NCBI RefSeq assembly: GCF_001442625.1
Contig: NZ_LMZQ01000032.1
Location: 1-56,029 of the forward strand
Length of the DNA: 56,029 nucleotides
Source of the DNA: Pedobacter ginsenosidimutans
GTDB taxonomy: Bacteria > Bacteroidota > Bacteroidia > Sphingobacteriales > Sphingobacteriaceae
Direction: 5' to 3'
In this document: piece by piece, positions 15,693 to 24,853 of the stretch
How the letters are laid out: every line of letters begins with the position of its first letter
How positions within the stretch are numbered: position 1 is the stretch's first letter
Translations under genes and position numbers: made by a program
The notes under the pieces: generated by a model
Seen by the model: the letters and a program-made list of their open reading frames with translations, nothing else
Told to the model about the DNA's origin: nothing
Databases searched by the model: none

Positions 15693-18551
15693 CTATGGTT
15701 TATCATCTGTTAGTTCAAAACCCCAGGTTTTTCCTTTTTCAGTTGCAGGTACTCCGCTTGTCATCCAGGCTGGAGCCTTTGCACCTTTTAAATAATAATC
15801 GAAAAACTGTTGTTCACGGATTTGAATATCCTTACGGTTCTGGCGTTGAACCAGGTTATGCGCTTCACCATTATAGTTCAGCATCCAAACTGGTTTACCT
15901 AAACGACGCAGACCGGTAAACATTTCAATACCCTGATACCAAGGCACAGCTCCATCTGCATCATTAGCCATTACTACAACAGGGGTATTTACTTTCGGGA
16001 ACATAAATAGTGGTGAGTTCTCTATATATAATTCTGGTTTTTCCCAAAGTGTTGCACCGATACGGCTTTGTGTTTTTTCGTATTGGAATTGACGGTTCAT
16101 ACCCGTTTCCCAACGGATGCCACCATAAGCAGAAGTCATGTTAACTACAGGTGCACCGGCCCAAGCGGCAGCATACATGTTATTCTGTGTAATGAGATAA
16201 GCTACTTGATAACCACCCCAGCTTTGACCTTGAATACCGATTTTACTGCCATCTACCCAGCTATTTTTCTTCAGGCTTTCTACACCAGAATTGATAAATT
16301 CAACTGCCGATTTGCCTGGATGACCAGTTTCATAACTAATATCGGGTGCAAAAACCAGGTATCCATTACTCACGAAATAAGAAATATTTAAACGTGAAGG
16401 AGTAGGAGCTGGCGCCTGATAGGTATATAAACCATCCGTCAATTTTTCGTAGAAATAAGCAATCATCGGGTATTTCTTATTTGGATCGAAGTTTTCTGGT
16501 TTATAAAGAATACCTTCAGCTTTATAGCCTTTTGGCGTGGTCCACTTAACCAGCTCAGCTGTGCCCCAATTGTAGTTTTTTTGTTGAGGGTTAGTATTGC
16601 TTAATTTGGTTTCAGTTTTGAAATCGGTAGTGATATAAACATTTGGCGATTCTACATAATTGGCTTTATCGTAAATGTAAACATCAGCATCTTTAGCTTT
16701 TAGCAGATTTGAATATTTAAACTTAGCCATTACTACCAATTCTGGCGCTTTAGCTGAACCTACGTTGGTACGGTAAAACCCGTTTTCTTTAGTTAAATTG
16801 TTAAAACCATCTAACCAAACCGTTTCGTTCGCTTTTACAAATTTGCTATCTGCATTCCGTTCAAATCTGTTATCCTGTTGTACTCTCTCATAACGGAAAG
16901 TAAGGTTATTGGCCCTTCCAAAACCAGCCGTAATATTTTTAGGCGCCGATTTTCCATCTGGTGAGAACGACCAGATATCATATTTGTCGTAAATTAAAAC
17001 AGCTTTATCACCTTCAGTCCATGTTGCTAAACCGTAAGGGGAAGGTAAATCCGGTACATCGTTTTCCTCGTCAACAAACTTTTCTGCTAATCCAGCCGTT
17101 AATACGGTTACTTTTCCAGTGGTTACACTATAAGTATTCCAGCTACCTGCTTTTCTATCAAAATATAAAACATAGTTTCCGCCAGGAGAAGCCATTGCAT
17201 AACCGCTTAAATTATCAATGATTTTCTTTTTCTGGCCGTTTTTAGTATCAACCAGATAATAATCTTTTGAGGTAGAACCACTCCACTGTGATTCGATCCT
17301 GCGGCCATAGTCTGTAGATGCTAAAACCTGATTTGCATCACCTTCAGCAATCAGATTGGCATCAGGCAATTTTAAATCCGCTAATGGAATTACTTTAGGA
17401 TCGCTGCTATAAACATCAATCACCGATAAATAGCTTTTTTTACTGTCTCTATCTGCATTTTTAAGCTGCATAGGCTGCAGATAATCGTCTTTGTAATTCC
17501 AAACATCAACTTTAGCCACCTCGAAATCTACGATAGTGGTGTCTTTTGGTTTTTTGATAGGGGAGATGCCGAAAAACAATTTCTTGCCATCTTTACTAAA
17601 GGTTATTTTACCATCGCCGTTAACCGACCATTTTGCAGGTAGTCCTGGCATATCAAAATCAACCAGTATCTGCGCTGTATCAATTGTTAAAGAGTTGTAA
17701 TAAATATTGTAATCTTTTATTTCCTGTTTTTCCGGACTTTGCTCGCCCACAAAAGCCACATGCTCGCTTTCCTCATCAAAAGTGAAGTTTTTAAAACTTC
17801 CTTTACCTTTAATTAGGCTTTTTAATGTGCCTTTTTCTGTATTTAGCAAGAATACACCTTGTGGAGCCGTTTTGTCCTTTTTAGATCCGCTACAGGCAAA
17901 AACCAATTGTTTGCCATCTTTACTGAAATAATAATCGGTAACGAATTTATAGGTTTTATCTGTGCCTGTTAAAAGGTTTTTTACCACTAAATCAGTTCCT
18001 TCTTCGGTTTTACCTTTTCCGGCGGGTTCATCATCAGCAAAATCAGTTTCGCCATCTTTTTTCTCAGCAGATTTTACCGTTTTCTTTGCCGTATCTGGCT
18101 TTTCAGTTAAATAGGCCAGTACACCTGCACCTTCTTCAGGGAATTTGAAAGATTTTACCCTTGCTACTTTTGTAATGGCACTGGTGGTGAGGTTGGCAAT
18201 GCCTAACGAATCTTTTGGTAATTCATCTGGCTTTTTCTTTTTAATTTTAGCCTGACGTAAATCTTTATTTAAGGGACGGATGTTAAAAGCAGCGAACTTA
18301 GAATCATTACTAAACTGTGAGTTCATCCCTCTTGGTATATTAATTTTCGCATTCGTTTTAATATTGGTAAGGTACAATTGTGCATCACCTTCTTGCCGTA
18401 AGATGCTGTACATGGCCCATTGCCCATTATTTGATAATTGCTTTGTTCCTACTGATTCCCAGGTATCATATACCGAATGATCTAAAGGTTTCTTTTGTGC
18501 GTAGGCAAAGCTGACAACGAAAAACAGAATAATAGTTAGTCTCTTTTGCAT
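15693..18551 (-). CDS. Secreted S9-family prolyl oligopeptidase-like serine peptidase
   Basis: A 952-residue exported peptidase with a signal peptide (MQKRLTIILFFVVSFAYAQ). Residues about 25-690 form the beta-propeller-type N-terminal region and about 690-935 the alpha/beta-hydrolase catalytic domain. The triad is visible: Ser777 in GQSWGGYQ, Asp866 in NDADGAVPW, His898 in NGEAHNL. A low-complexity charged stretch (about 145-175, KKTVKSAEKKDGETDFADDE) interrupts the propeller part. Length is at the upper end for the family. It probably trims peptides in the periplasm or outside the cell. Transcribed alone, with its own terminator. Confidence 0.92.
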   Translation of the reverse strand: MQKRLTIILFFVVSFAYAQKKPLDHSVYDTWESVGTKQLSNNGQWAMYSILRQEGDAQLYLTNIKTNAKINIPRGMNSQFSNDSKFAAFNIRPLNKDLRQAKIKKKKPDELPKDSLGIANLTTSAITKVARVKSFKFPEEGAGVLAYLTEKPDTAKKTVKSAEKKDGETDFADDEPAGKGKTEEGTDLVVKNLLTGTDKTYKFVTDYYFSKDGKQLVFACSGSKKDKTAPQGVFLLNTEKGTLKSLIKGKGSFKNFTFDEESEHVAFVGEQSPEKQEIKDYNIYYNSLTIDTAQILVDFDMPGLPAKWSVNGDGKITFSKDGKKLFFGISPIKKPKDTTIVDFEVAKVDVWNYKDDYLQPMQLKNADRDSKKSYLSVIDVYSSDPKVIPLADLKLPDANLIAEGDANQVLASTDYGRRIESQWSGSTSKDYYLVDTKNGQKKKIIDNLSGYAMASPGGNYVLYFDRKAGSWNTYSVTTGKVTVLTAGLAEKFVDEENDVPDLPSPYGLATWTEGDKAVLIYDKYDIWSFSPDGKSAPKNITAGFGRANNLTFRYERVQQDNRFERNADSKFVKANETVWLDGFNNLTKENGFYRTNVGSAKAPELVVMAKFKYSNLLKAKDADVYIYDKANYVESPNVYITTDFKTETKLSNTNPQQKNYNWGTAELVKWTTPKGYKAEGILYKPENFDPNKKYPMIAYFYEKLTDGLYTYQAPAPTPSRLNISYFVSNGYLVFAPDISYETGHPGKSAVEFINSGVESLKKNSWVDGSKIGIQGQSWGGYQVAYLITQNNMYAAAWAGAPVVNMTSAYGGIRWETGMNRQFQYEKTQSRIGATLWEKPELYIENSPLFMFPKVNTPVVVMANDADGAVPWYQGIEMFTGLRRLGKPVWMLNYNGEAHNLVQRQNRKDIQIREQQFFDYYLKGAKAPAWMTSGVPATEKGKTWGFELTDDKP

Positions 18552-18735
18552 TTTTAAAAGTTAATTAATTTGTTGGTTGAGATTTAATCACCTAAAATTG
18601 GAATTTTTTACCTGATTAGGAAACTTGTATGCCAAATATTACAATTAAAAGCATTTAGTTGGGAAGTTACTGGTCGGAGATTAGAGGTTGTGGTGCCCAG
18701 TTTTACGCCATACGCTTATCGCTCAGCCCAAAGCA

Positions 18736-18770
18736 AAAACCCTCGATCGTTTTAAGCAATCGAGGGTTTT
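18736..18770 (-). terminator. Terminator of the pyrG-yidC operon
   Basis: Perfect 12-bp arms AAAACCCTCGAT (18736-18747) and ATCGAGGGTTTT (18759-18770) flank an 11-base loop. On the minus strand the hairpin is followed by TTTTTGC and lies just after the stop of yidC. Confidence 0.85.
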
Positions 18771-18789
18771 CATATCATTAAAGGCTAAA

Positions 18790-20583
18790 CTACTTTTTAG
18801 CTTGTTGTTGCTGACGCATATAATCATCTAAACGTTGTTGGAATTTAGATTTTTTCTTTTTCTCATCAGCTGGTCTGGCTTTGTTTTGCTGAATCAAAGC
18901 GTGGATTTTATCATCATCAACCATTTTACGGATTAAGAACTGCTGTCCGAAAGTCATTAAGTTGGCCAAGAAATAATAATAGTTTAATCCGGCAGGGTAG
19001 CTGTTCAACACACCTAAGAAAATAACTGGCATAATGTAGCCGATGTATTTCATTTGACCTGTAGCTCCAGAAACCTGGTTGTTAAAATAAGTCATAATCA
19101 ATGTAGAGATGGTCATCAATACACACATTAAACTTAAGTGATCGCCAATGAAAGGGATTTTTACGCCAAATTTGATAAATTCATCATAAGTAGATAAATC
19201 TTTCATCCAAAGGAAACTCTCACCACGTAACTCGAATAAGTTCGGGAAGAAGAAGAAGAAGGCCATTACCAAAGGCAACTGTAATACCATTGGCAAGCAT
19301 CCTCCCAGCGGGTTTACCCCTGCTTTCTTGTATAATTTTAAATATTCCTGTTGAACCAATGTTGGGTTATCTTCACCTACTTTAGCTTTAATTTCGTCCA
19401 TTTCTGGTTTCAATACCCTCATTTTAGCCATTGATAGGTATGACTTGTAAGTAAGTGGCGATAAAGCAAGTTTTAATAAAATGGTTAATACCAAAATAAT
19501 TAACCCGTAATTCCAGCCAAAGCTGTTTAAGAAGTTAAATACAGGTAATACGATAAAACGGTTAATGTATTTTAAAGGCCAGTAACCCATATCAACCTGC
19601 TGCTCTAAATCATATCCCTGAGCTTTTAAGGCAGAGAATTTATTGGTTCCGAAATAGAATTCCATTTCATAAACCTGGTTGGCTGTATGTGCATAAGGCA
19701 ATTGCATATTTGCATCATAAAACTTCACCTGGCCTGGAGCTGTTGGGATTTTAACTTCTAAACTTCCTTTATCGAAAGCCTGTTTTGAAATCAATGAAGC
19801 TGAGAAAAAGTGCTGTTTGAATGAGAACCATTGGATTTTACCTTTCGATAAATCTTCCTTCTCATCTTTCGAAACACTTAGGTGGTCCACATCACCATCT
19901 AAATACTTGTAATAAGGAGCAGAATAACGGTGCTCACTTTCGATCGATTTTTCTTGCTGTAATAAAGTAGTCTGCCAGTTTAAACCAATGCTATTGCCTG
20001 CAATTACTTGTTGTAAGCCAACTAAATTGATGTTGAAAGCTACTTTGTTACTTAATGCTTTTAAATCGTATACATATTCTACATATGCGTTGGTGCCATA
20101 ACTGGCACGCATGGTAACTGTATTTCCGGTTTTTGTTGGTGTAAAGTATAAATCGTTGGTATTAATTACTTTGCCAGCAGCATTCAGGTTTAAACCAAAT
20201 TTGTTCTGGTTACCATCAAATAAAATCAGTGGTTTACCGGTAAAGGTTTTCTGACCTTTAACTTCAACCGAGGTGATTTTACCGCCTTTATTGCTTAAAG
20301 TGATTAATAAATTCTCGTTTTCTAGAACAGTGTTGGCTTCAGTGCCAGTTATTGCGGTACCAAAAGGGCCTTTTAAGGCTAAAGAATCTACAGCCGGGTT
20401 AGCAATGGCCGCTGTTTTAGTGGTATCTTTTTGCACTGGTGTAACGCCAGCTTTTTTCAAAGAATCTAAACGCTCTGTTTCTTTGGCTTTTTTCATTTCA
20501 GCCTCGTTCGGCTTCAAAAAGTAGAATGATCCTGCCAAAATGATCATAATCAGGAACAGTCCTGTAAAGGTATTTCTATCCAT
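18790..20583 (-). CDS. yidC: Membrane protein insertase YidC
   Basis: A 597-residue inner-membrane insertase that folds and inserts membrane proteins alone or with SecYEG. It has an N-terminal transmembrane anchor (residues about 7-23), a large periplasmic beta domain (about 60-345), and the conserved five-helix core (about 355-565) with KLALSPLTYKSYLSMAKMR and GGCLPMVLQLPLVMAFFFFF. It ends with a basic tail (KKKKSKFQQRLDDYMRQQQQ) that can bind ribosomes. Length is typical of Bacteroidota YidC. It follows pyrG after 20 bases, so the two are co-transcribed, and a strong terminator follows. Confidence 0.97.
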   Translation of the reverse strand: MDRNTFTGLFLIMIILAGSFYFLKPNEAEMKKAKETERLDSLKKAGVTPVQKDTTKTAAIANPAVDSLALKGPFGTAITGTEANTVLENENLLITLSNKGGKITSVEVKGQKTFTGKPLILFDGNQNKFGLNLNAAGKVINTNDLYFTPTKTGNTVTMRASYGTNAYVEYVYDLKALSNKVAFNINLVGLQQVIAGNSIGLNWQTTLLQQEKSIESEHRYSAPYYKYLDGDVDHLSVSKDEKEDLSKGKIQWFSFKQHFFSASLISKQAFDKGSLEVKIPTAPGQVKFYDANMQLPYAHTANQVYEMEFYFGTNKFSALKAQGYDLEQQVDMGYWPLKYINRFIVLPVFNFLNSFGWNYGLIILVLTILLKLALSPLTYKSYLSMAKMRVLKPEMDEIKAKVGEDNPTLVQQEYLKLYKKAGVNPLGGCLPMVLQLPLVMAFFFFFPNLFELRGESFLWMKDLSTYDEFIKFGVKIPFIGDHLSLMCVLMTISTLIMTYFNNQVSGATGQMKYIGYIMPVIFLGVLNSYPAGLNYYYFLANLMTFGQQFLIRKMVDDDKIHALIQQNKARPADEKKKKSKFQQRLDDYMRQQQQAKK

Positions 20584-20603
20584 TATTTATGTATGTACTG
20601 CTT

Positions 20604-22220
20604 TTAATTCGTTTTCTTTTTCGCAAACTCCATCGCAGCGGCGACAAATTTAACAAAAAGTGGGTGAGGATTAGCAACTGTTGATTTTAATTCTGGGTGA
20701 AACTGTCCGCCAACGAAAAATGGATGATTTTTAAGCTCCACAATTTCAACTAAATTGGTTTGCGGATTCATACCTGACGCAATCATTCCTGCATCTTCAT
20801 ATTGCTTTAAATAAGCATTGTTAAATTCGTAACGGTGACGGTGGCGCTCATTGATGTGCGATTTACCGTAAATAGAAAAAGCTTTTGTTCCTTTTTTAAT
20901 ATCACAAGGATAAGAGCCTAAACGCATCGTTCCACCTTTATTTGTTATTTTTTTCTGCTCTTCCATCATGTTAATTACCGGATTGGCAGCATTTTCTTCA
21001 ATTTCTGTAGTATGTGCATCTTTCAAACCTAAAACGTTACGTCCAAATTCGATAACAGCACATTGCATGCCCAGGCAGATTCCGAAGAAAGGGATATTAT
21101 TCTCGCGGACATATTTTATGGCATCAATTTTACCTTCAATGCCGCGGCTACCAAAACCCGGTGCAACTAAAACACCTTGTAAGTGACCTAATTTATCTTT
21201 TACATTATCAGGGAAAAGACCTTCAGAGTGGATATATTCTACCTTGACCTTACATTCATTTTTCGAACCCGCGTGTACAAAAGATTCTATAATTGATTTA
21301 TAAGCATCAGGTAATTCTACATACTTACCGATTAAACCAATTTTAACCTCTGCCGTAGGATTTTTTAAACGGCCCAGGAAATCTTTCCAGCTTTCCATAT
21401 CAGGGTCGCTTTTGGTCGGTAATTTTAATTTCGATAAAACAGTTTTATCCAATTGTTCTTTTAACATCAACAATGGCACATCATAAATAGTAGATGCATC
21501 CATCGATTCGACTACCGCATTGATGTTAACGTTACAAAATAGAGCAATTTTTTTTCTGATCTCAGGACTAATGTGGTGCTCAGTTCTGCAAACCAAAATA
21601 TCCGGCTGTATTCCGTACTCCAACAAAGCTTTAACTGAGTGTTGTGTCGGCTTGGTTTTTAACTCGCCGGCAGCAGCTAAATAAGGTACCAGGGTTAAGT
21701 GGATAACAATAGCATTGGTACTGCCTTCTTCCCATTTAAACTGACGAACAGCCTCAATAAATGGTAACGATTCGATATCACCCACAGTTCCACCAAGTTC
21801 TGTAATTACAATATCATATTCACCACTATCACCTAAAATGCGCATGTTGCGTTTAATCTCATCTGTAATGTGAGGTACAACCTGAACTGTTTTGCCCAGA
21901 TACTCACCTTTACGCTCTTTATTAATTACGTTCTGGTAAATACGGCCGGTAGTAATGTTATTTGCCTGTGATGTTGGAACGTTAAGGAAACGCTCATAAT
22001 GACCAAGATCCAGATCGGTTTCAGCACCATCTTCAGTTACAAAGCATTCGCCATGTTCGTATGGATTTAAAGTTCCGGGATCGATATTAATGTACGGATC
22101 GAATTTTTGAATGGTTACACGGTAGCCACGTGCCTGTAAAAGTTTAGCTAAAGATGCGGAAATGATGCCCTTACCTAAAGAGGAAGTAACACCGCCCGTA
22201 ACAAAAATATACTTTGTCAT
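20604..22220 (-). CDS. pyrG: CTP synthase
   Basis: A 538-residue CTP synthetase that makes CTP from UTP, ATP and glutamine. The N-terminal synthetase domain starts with the P-loop-like GGVTSSLGKGI (residues 9-19). The C-terminal class I glutaminase domain carries nucleophile Cys382 in FFGICLGMQ and the His-Glu pair in GGQFHPE near the end. Length and motif order are normal and there is no sign of damage. It is the first gene of a two-gene operon with yidC, an arrangement common in Bacteroidota. Confidence 0.98.
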   Translation of the reverse strand: MTKYIFVTGGVTSSLGKGIISASLAKLLQARGYRVTIQKFDPYINIDPGTLNPYEHGECFVTEDGAETDLDLGHYERFLNVPTSQANNITTGRIYQNVINKERKGEYLGKTVQVVPHITDEIKRNMRILGDSGEYDIVITELGGTVGDIESLPFIEAVRQFKWEEGSTNAIVIHLTLVPYLAAAGELKTKPTQHSVKALLEYGIQPDILVCRTEHHISPEIRKKIALFCNVNINAVVESMDASTIYDVPLLMLKEQLDKTVLSKLKLPTKSDPDMESWKDFLGRLKNPTAEVKIGLIGKYVELPDAYKSIIESFVHAGSKNECKVKVEYIHSEGLFPDNVKDKLGHLQGVLVAPGFGSRGIEGKIDAIKYVRENNIPFFGICLGMQCAVIEFGRNVLGLKDAHTTEIEENAANPVINMMEEQKKITNKGGTMRLGSYPCDIKKGTKAFSIYGKSHINERHRHRYEFNNAYLKQYEDAGMIASGMNPQTNLVEIVELKNHPFFVGGQFHPELKSTVANPHPLFVKFVAAAMEFAKKKTN

Positions 22221-22381
22221 GATTGATAATTTGTGGAATTAACCAGGTGTTTTGAGCCTGTTTAATTGTTTTTGTACGGGATACAAAGGTACAAAAAATT
22301 ATCGCTCGATTAGATACTTGCCAGAATATTTTTTCGTCATATTATATCTCTGATAGTGACTGTTTTAGGTGAGGTGGCCGC

Positions 22382-22665
22382 TTAAAGTACCAGCGTGTAG
22401 AGTTCTTTTTTAATATCTTCTATCTTTCTGGGGTTCTTTTTATCTTCATAACGAGCCAGGCCTAATATCATTCCAGGTAAGCCCGTAAATCCTTCAAAGC
22501 CGCTTTTTAATAAAATTTCTATCTGCCTTGGTAGGTTATGGTATCGCCCTTCATACTAATCACCTGTTTTTTGGTCTTAATTACCTTAAAAAGAAGAGGC
22601 TGAGTAGAAGTTATGCGTTTAATGAAGGCATTATAGATTGATACGCTTCACCATCAGTGGTAATA
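22382..22665 (-). pseudogene. Decayed gene remnant with frameshifts
   Basis: On the minus strand three short frames join into one protein-like chain if frameshifts are allowed. The first has NKINITTDGEAYQSI, the second FKVIKTKKQVISMKGDTIT, and the third FEGFTGLPGMILGLARYED then KELYTLVL before a stop at 22382. The last part carries a GLPGMI string reminiscent of GLPGLI-family Bacteroidota proteins, too little to assign. The stretch abuts the end of the DinB gene. It probably is the relic of an exported protein gene. Confidence 0.5.
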
Positions 22666-22666
22666 T

Positions 22667-23143
22667 TTATTTTGTTGCCGCCAAAATCAGCTTTTTGATC
22701 AATACAATCTGCCCAAAATGGTAGTAACTGTGTTCAATCACCCCTTCTATATTCCTTAGGTAAGTGCCATACTTTTCGTTTACAAATACCTGATCTAATT
22801 TTTCATCCGGCATTTGCGCTACTTCATCGGCAAAAATTGCCGAATTTGTCAAAAAATCTTCCAGCAGTTTTTTCCAATCTGCTTCTGATTGTATTGGCGC
22901 CATGTCGAAACTATATTGATCTTTGATTTCCAAAGGTCCGCCTTTAAATACGTTTAAAATACCAAGCAGATAATAATTGATGTGATAGGTTAAAGCTGCA
23001 ATTGTATTTAAATCTGCTATCTGATGCGTAGCCTGTTGCCAGGTAATACTTAATAATTGTTCCTTGTAATTGGTATTGGCAATCCAATACCCATTTAGAA
23101 AAACCTCCCTTAATCGGTTTGCAATAAATTCAGATCTTTTCAT
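22667..23143 (-). CDS. DinB-superfamily protein
   Basis: A 158-residue four-helix-bundle protein of the DinB/YfiT type. Metal-ligand histidines typical of the family are visible: one in ALTYHINYYL (about residue 53) and two in IEHSYYHFGQI (about 137 and 141). Members are metal-dependent, often stress-induced, and some act as thiol transferases, but the role of this one is unknown. It lies 29 bases downstream of the lipoprotein gene and may share its transcript. Confidence 0.88.
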   Translation of the reverse strand: MKRSEFIANRLREVFLNGYWIANTNYKEQLLSITWQQATHQIADLNTIAALTYHINYYLLGILNVFKGGPLEIKDQYSFDMAPIQSEADWKKLLEDFLTNSAIFADEVAQMPDEKLDQVFVNEKYGTYLRNIEGVIEHSYYHFGQIVLIKKLILAATK

Positions 23144-23172
23144 TTCTAAATTTTCTAACTTCTATTTTATCC

Positions 23173-23715
23173 TTAACAACAGTTATAATAAATCTTTACT
23201 TTCTGTTCTTTTTCGCTCCAGGCAATGTAAATGTTGTTCTCTTTCCCTAAACGATACTTAAAGCCGTTTAGTCCCGATTTTTTTAATTCTTCATAAAGTG
23301 CTTTGTCCGGGGTATAATTATCGGCTTTATCTTCGGGCATTACTGCTGGCTCTAGAAAATTATCATCACTAAAAAAATCATCAGCAATGGTTTTCAGGAA
23401 AATAATCTGGTCTTTTTCTTTTGAAAGATCAACATTTGGATCTGTACTGCCCAATAACTCAGTTCCTTTTATTTTGGTATTGTAAATTTCTTTTCCGTCG
23501 GCATTTTTGATCGTAAAATTCAATACCATTTCTTCAGGTTTCCGGCCAGTAAGTTCGATCTTAAAAGTATCCAAACGTTTTAAATCGGAAAAAGATTTGG
23601 CAAGGCGCTGGTTAACATTTTTAAACTCAATGGCATTAGCTTCCTTTTTGCCGTTCGAATTACAGGCAAAAAAAATAATAGCTAGCAGGAGCAATGGTAT
23701 AGATTTTCTTTTCAT
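23173..23715 (-). CDS. Predicted lipoprotein of unknown function
   Basis: A 180-residue protein with a lipoprotein signal peptide ending in the lipobox FFAC (Cys18). The mature part contains a predicted beta-sandwich-like stretch (FKIELTGRKPEEMVLNFTIKNADG) and ends with YYNCC, two adjacent cysteines at the C-terminus. I do not recognise a family. The minus-strand start lies about 60 bases from the promoter of the divergent MarR-GNAT gene. Confidence 0.65.
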   Translation of the reverse strand: MKRKSIPLLLLAIIFFACNSNGKKEANAIEFKNVNQRLAKSFSDLKRLDTFKIELTGRKPEEMVLNFTIKNADGKEIYNTKIKGTELLGSTDPNVDLSKEKDQIIFLKTIADDFFSDDNFLEPAVMPEDKADNYTPDKALYEELKKSGLNGFKYRLGKENNIYIAWSEKEQKVKIYYNCC

Positions 23716-23774
23716 AAGTGGTAAATCGATCTAAAATAGTAAAAATTTAAATTGAATGATTTACAGATCAAAAA

Positions 23775-23805
23775 TTTGTGATCAAATATTAAATTTCTAT
23801 ATTTG
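23775..23805 (+). promoter_or_regulatory. Promoter of the MarR-GNAT gene
   Basis: TTTG (23775-23778) and TATATTTG (23798-23805) are 19 bases apart, an exact Bacteroidota promoter. Transcription should begin near 23812. Confidence 0.72.
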
Positions 23806-23823
23806 CGTAACTGATTACGTAAT
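23802..23823. promoter_or_regulatory. Operator-like site shared with the ArsR promoter, plus palindrome ATTACGTAAT
   Basis: TTTGCGTAACTGATTAC (23802-23818) overlaps the -7 box and recurs at 39686-39670 on the minus strand with only two central bases changed. It runs into the perfect palindrome ATTACGTAAT (23814-23823). Its position fits autoregulation by the MarR domain encoded next. Confidence 0.65.
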
Positions 23824-23837
23824 TGATTGTTATTATT

Positions 23838-24791
23838 ATGAATTTTTTCGAAGAAACTGGTAAAGTGGCTATAGGTAGTAGGTTAAGAATGTTAACCGAT
23901 AAGGTGACTGAAGATGCTGCACAGATTTATAAGTTGTATAATATTGATATGCAGCCAAAATGGTTTCCTGTGTTTTATGCTTTGGCACAAGAGAAAGAAA
24001 AAACGATTACCGAACTGGCTAAAGATATTGGTCATTCTCATCCATCGGTGAGTAAAATCATTAGCGAAATGCTAAAAAAGGGTTACGTTAAAGAGGGAAA
24101 AGATAAAACCGACGGCCGAAGGAATGTGGTGAGCCTTTCTCTGGCAGGGATAGAGATCTCTAAAAAAATTGAAGATCAATTGATTGATGTAAATGCTGCC
24201 ATTGAAGAGATTTCGGCCCAGTCACAAAATAAACTTTGGGAAGCAATAGGTGAGTGGGAGTTTTTATTGGAGCAAAAAAACTTGCTGAGAAGGGTAATGG
24301 AAAAGAAAAAAGAAAGAGATAGCTTAAAAATTGAGATTGTAGATTATCAGCCCAAATACCAGGAAATATTCAGGTCGTTAAATGTAGAGTGGATTTCACA
24401 GTATTTTACCATGGAAGAAACTGATTATAAAGCTTTGGATAATCCGCAGGGCTATATTTTAGATAATGGAGGTTTTATACTGGTTGCGCGCTACGAAGGC
24501 GAACCCTTAGGCGTTTGTGCACTAGTAAAAATGAATGATGGCGAATATGATTTTGAATTGGCCAAAATGGCGGTATCGCCAAAAGCTCAGGGAAAAAATG
24601 TAGGCTTTCTATTGGCAAATGCCATTATTGATAAGGCAAGATCGTTAGGTGCATCTAAAATTTATTTAGAGAGCAATACCATTTTAAAGCCTGCAATAAA
24701 TCTTTACCATAAACTAGGTTTCCAAAAAGTGGCAGGTAAGCCCACACCGTACACGCGATGTAATATTCAGATGGAACTGTTGATTAGATAG
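23838..24791 (+). CDS. MarR-type winged helix fused to a GNAT acetyltransferase
   Basis: A 317-residue two-domain protein. I prefer ATG 23838 over the in-frame TTG at 23823. Residues about 1-145 form a MarR-like winged helix (TITELAKDIGHSHPSVSKII is the recognition region), and about 160-310 a GNAT N-acetyltransferase. The acetyl-CoA loop region is VSPKAQGKNVGFLLANAII, followed by GASKIYLESNTILKPAINLY and LGFQK. The fusion is recurrent in Bacteroidota and suggests a regulator that senses or modifies its own ligand. It has its own promoter with an operator-like palindrome and is divergent from the lipoprotein gene. Confidence 0.88.
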   Translation: MNFFEETGKVAIGSRLRMLTDKVTEDAAQIYKLYNIDMQPKWFPVFYALAQEKEKTITELAKDIGHSHPSVSKIISEMLKKGYVKEGKDKTDGRRNVVSLSLAGIEISKKIEDQLIDVNAAIEEISAQSQNKLWEAIGEWEFLLEQKNLLRRVMEKKKERDSLKIEIVDYQPKYQEIFRSLNVEWISQYFTMEETDYKALDNPQGYILDNGGFILVARYEGEPLGVCALVKMNDGEYDFELAKMAVSPKAQGKNVGFLLANAIIDKARSLGASKIYLESNTILKPAINLYHKLGFQKVAGKPTPYTRCNIQMELLIR

Positions 24792-24853
24792 GTTAGGGAG
24801 TGTTTAGGGTTTAGGGAGTAGCACTAACCTCTAAGCCCTAAACTTATAACCAA
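24792..24853. repeat. Heptad-type inverted repeat between MarR-GNAT and kdsB
   Basis: The gap between two convergent genes reads as 7-base steps (AGGGTTT, AGGGAGT, then AGCCCTA on the other arm). TTTAGGG on the left pairs with CCCTAAA on the right. It may serve as a terminator for both genes. Confidence 0.6.

Noticed and set aside
22382..22500. Assigning the remnant to the GLPGLI family
   Set aside because: Only a six-residue word matches; the flanking sequence is too short and divergent for a family call.
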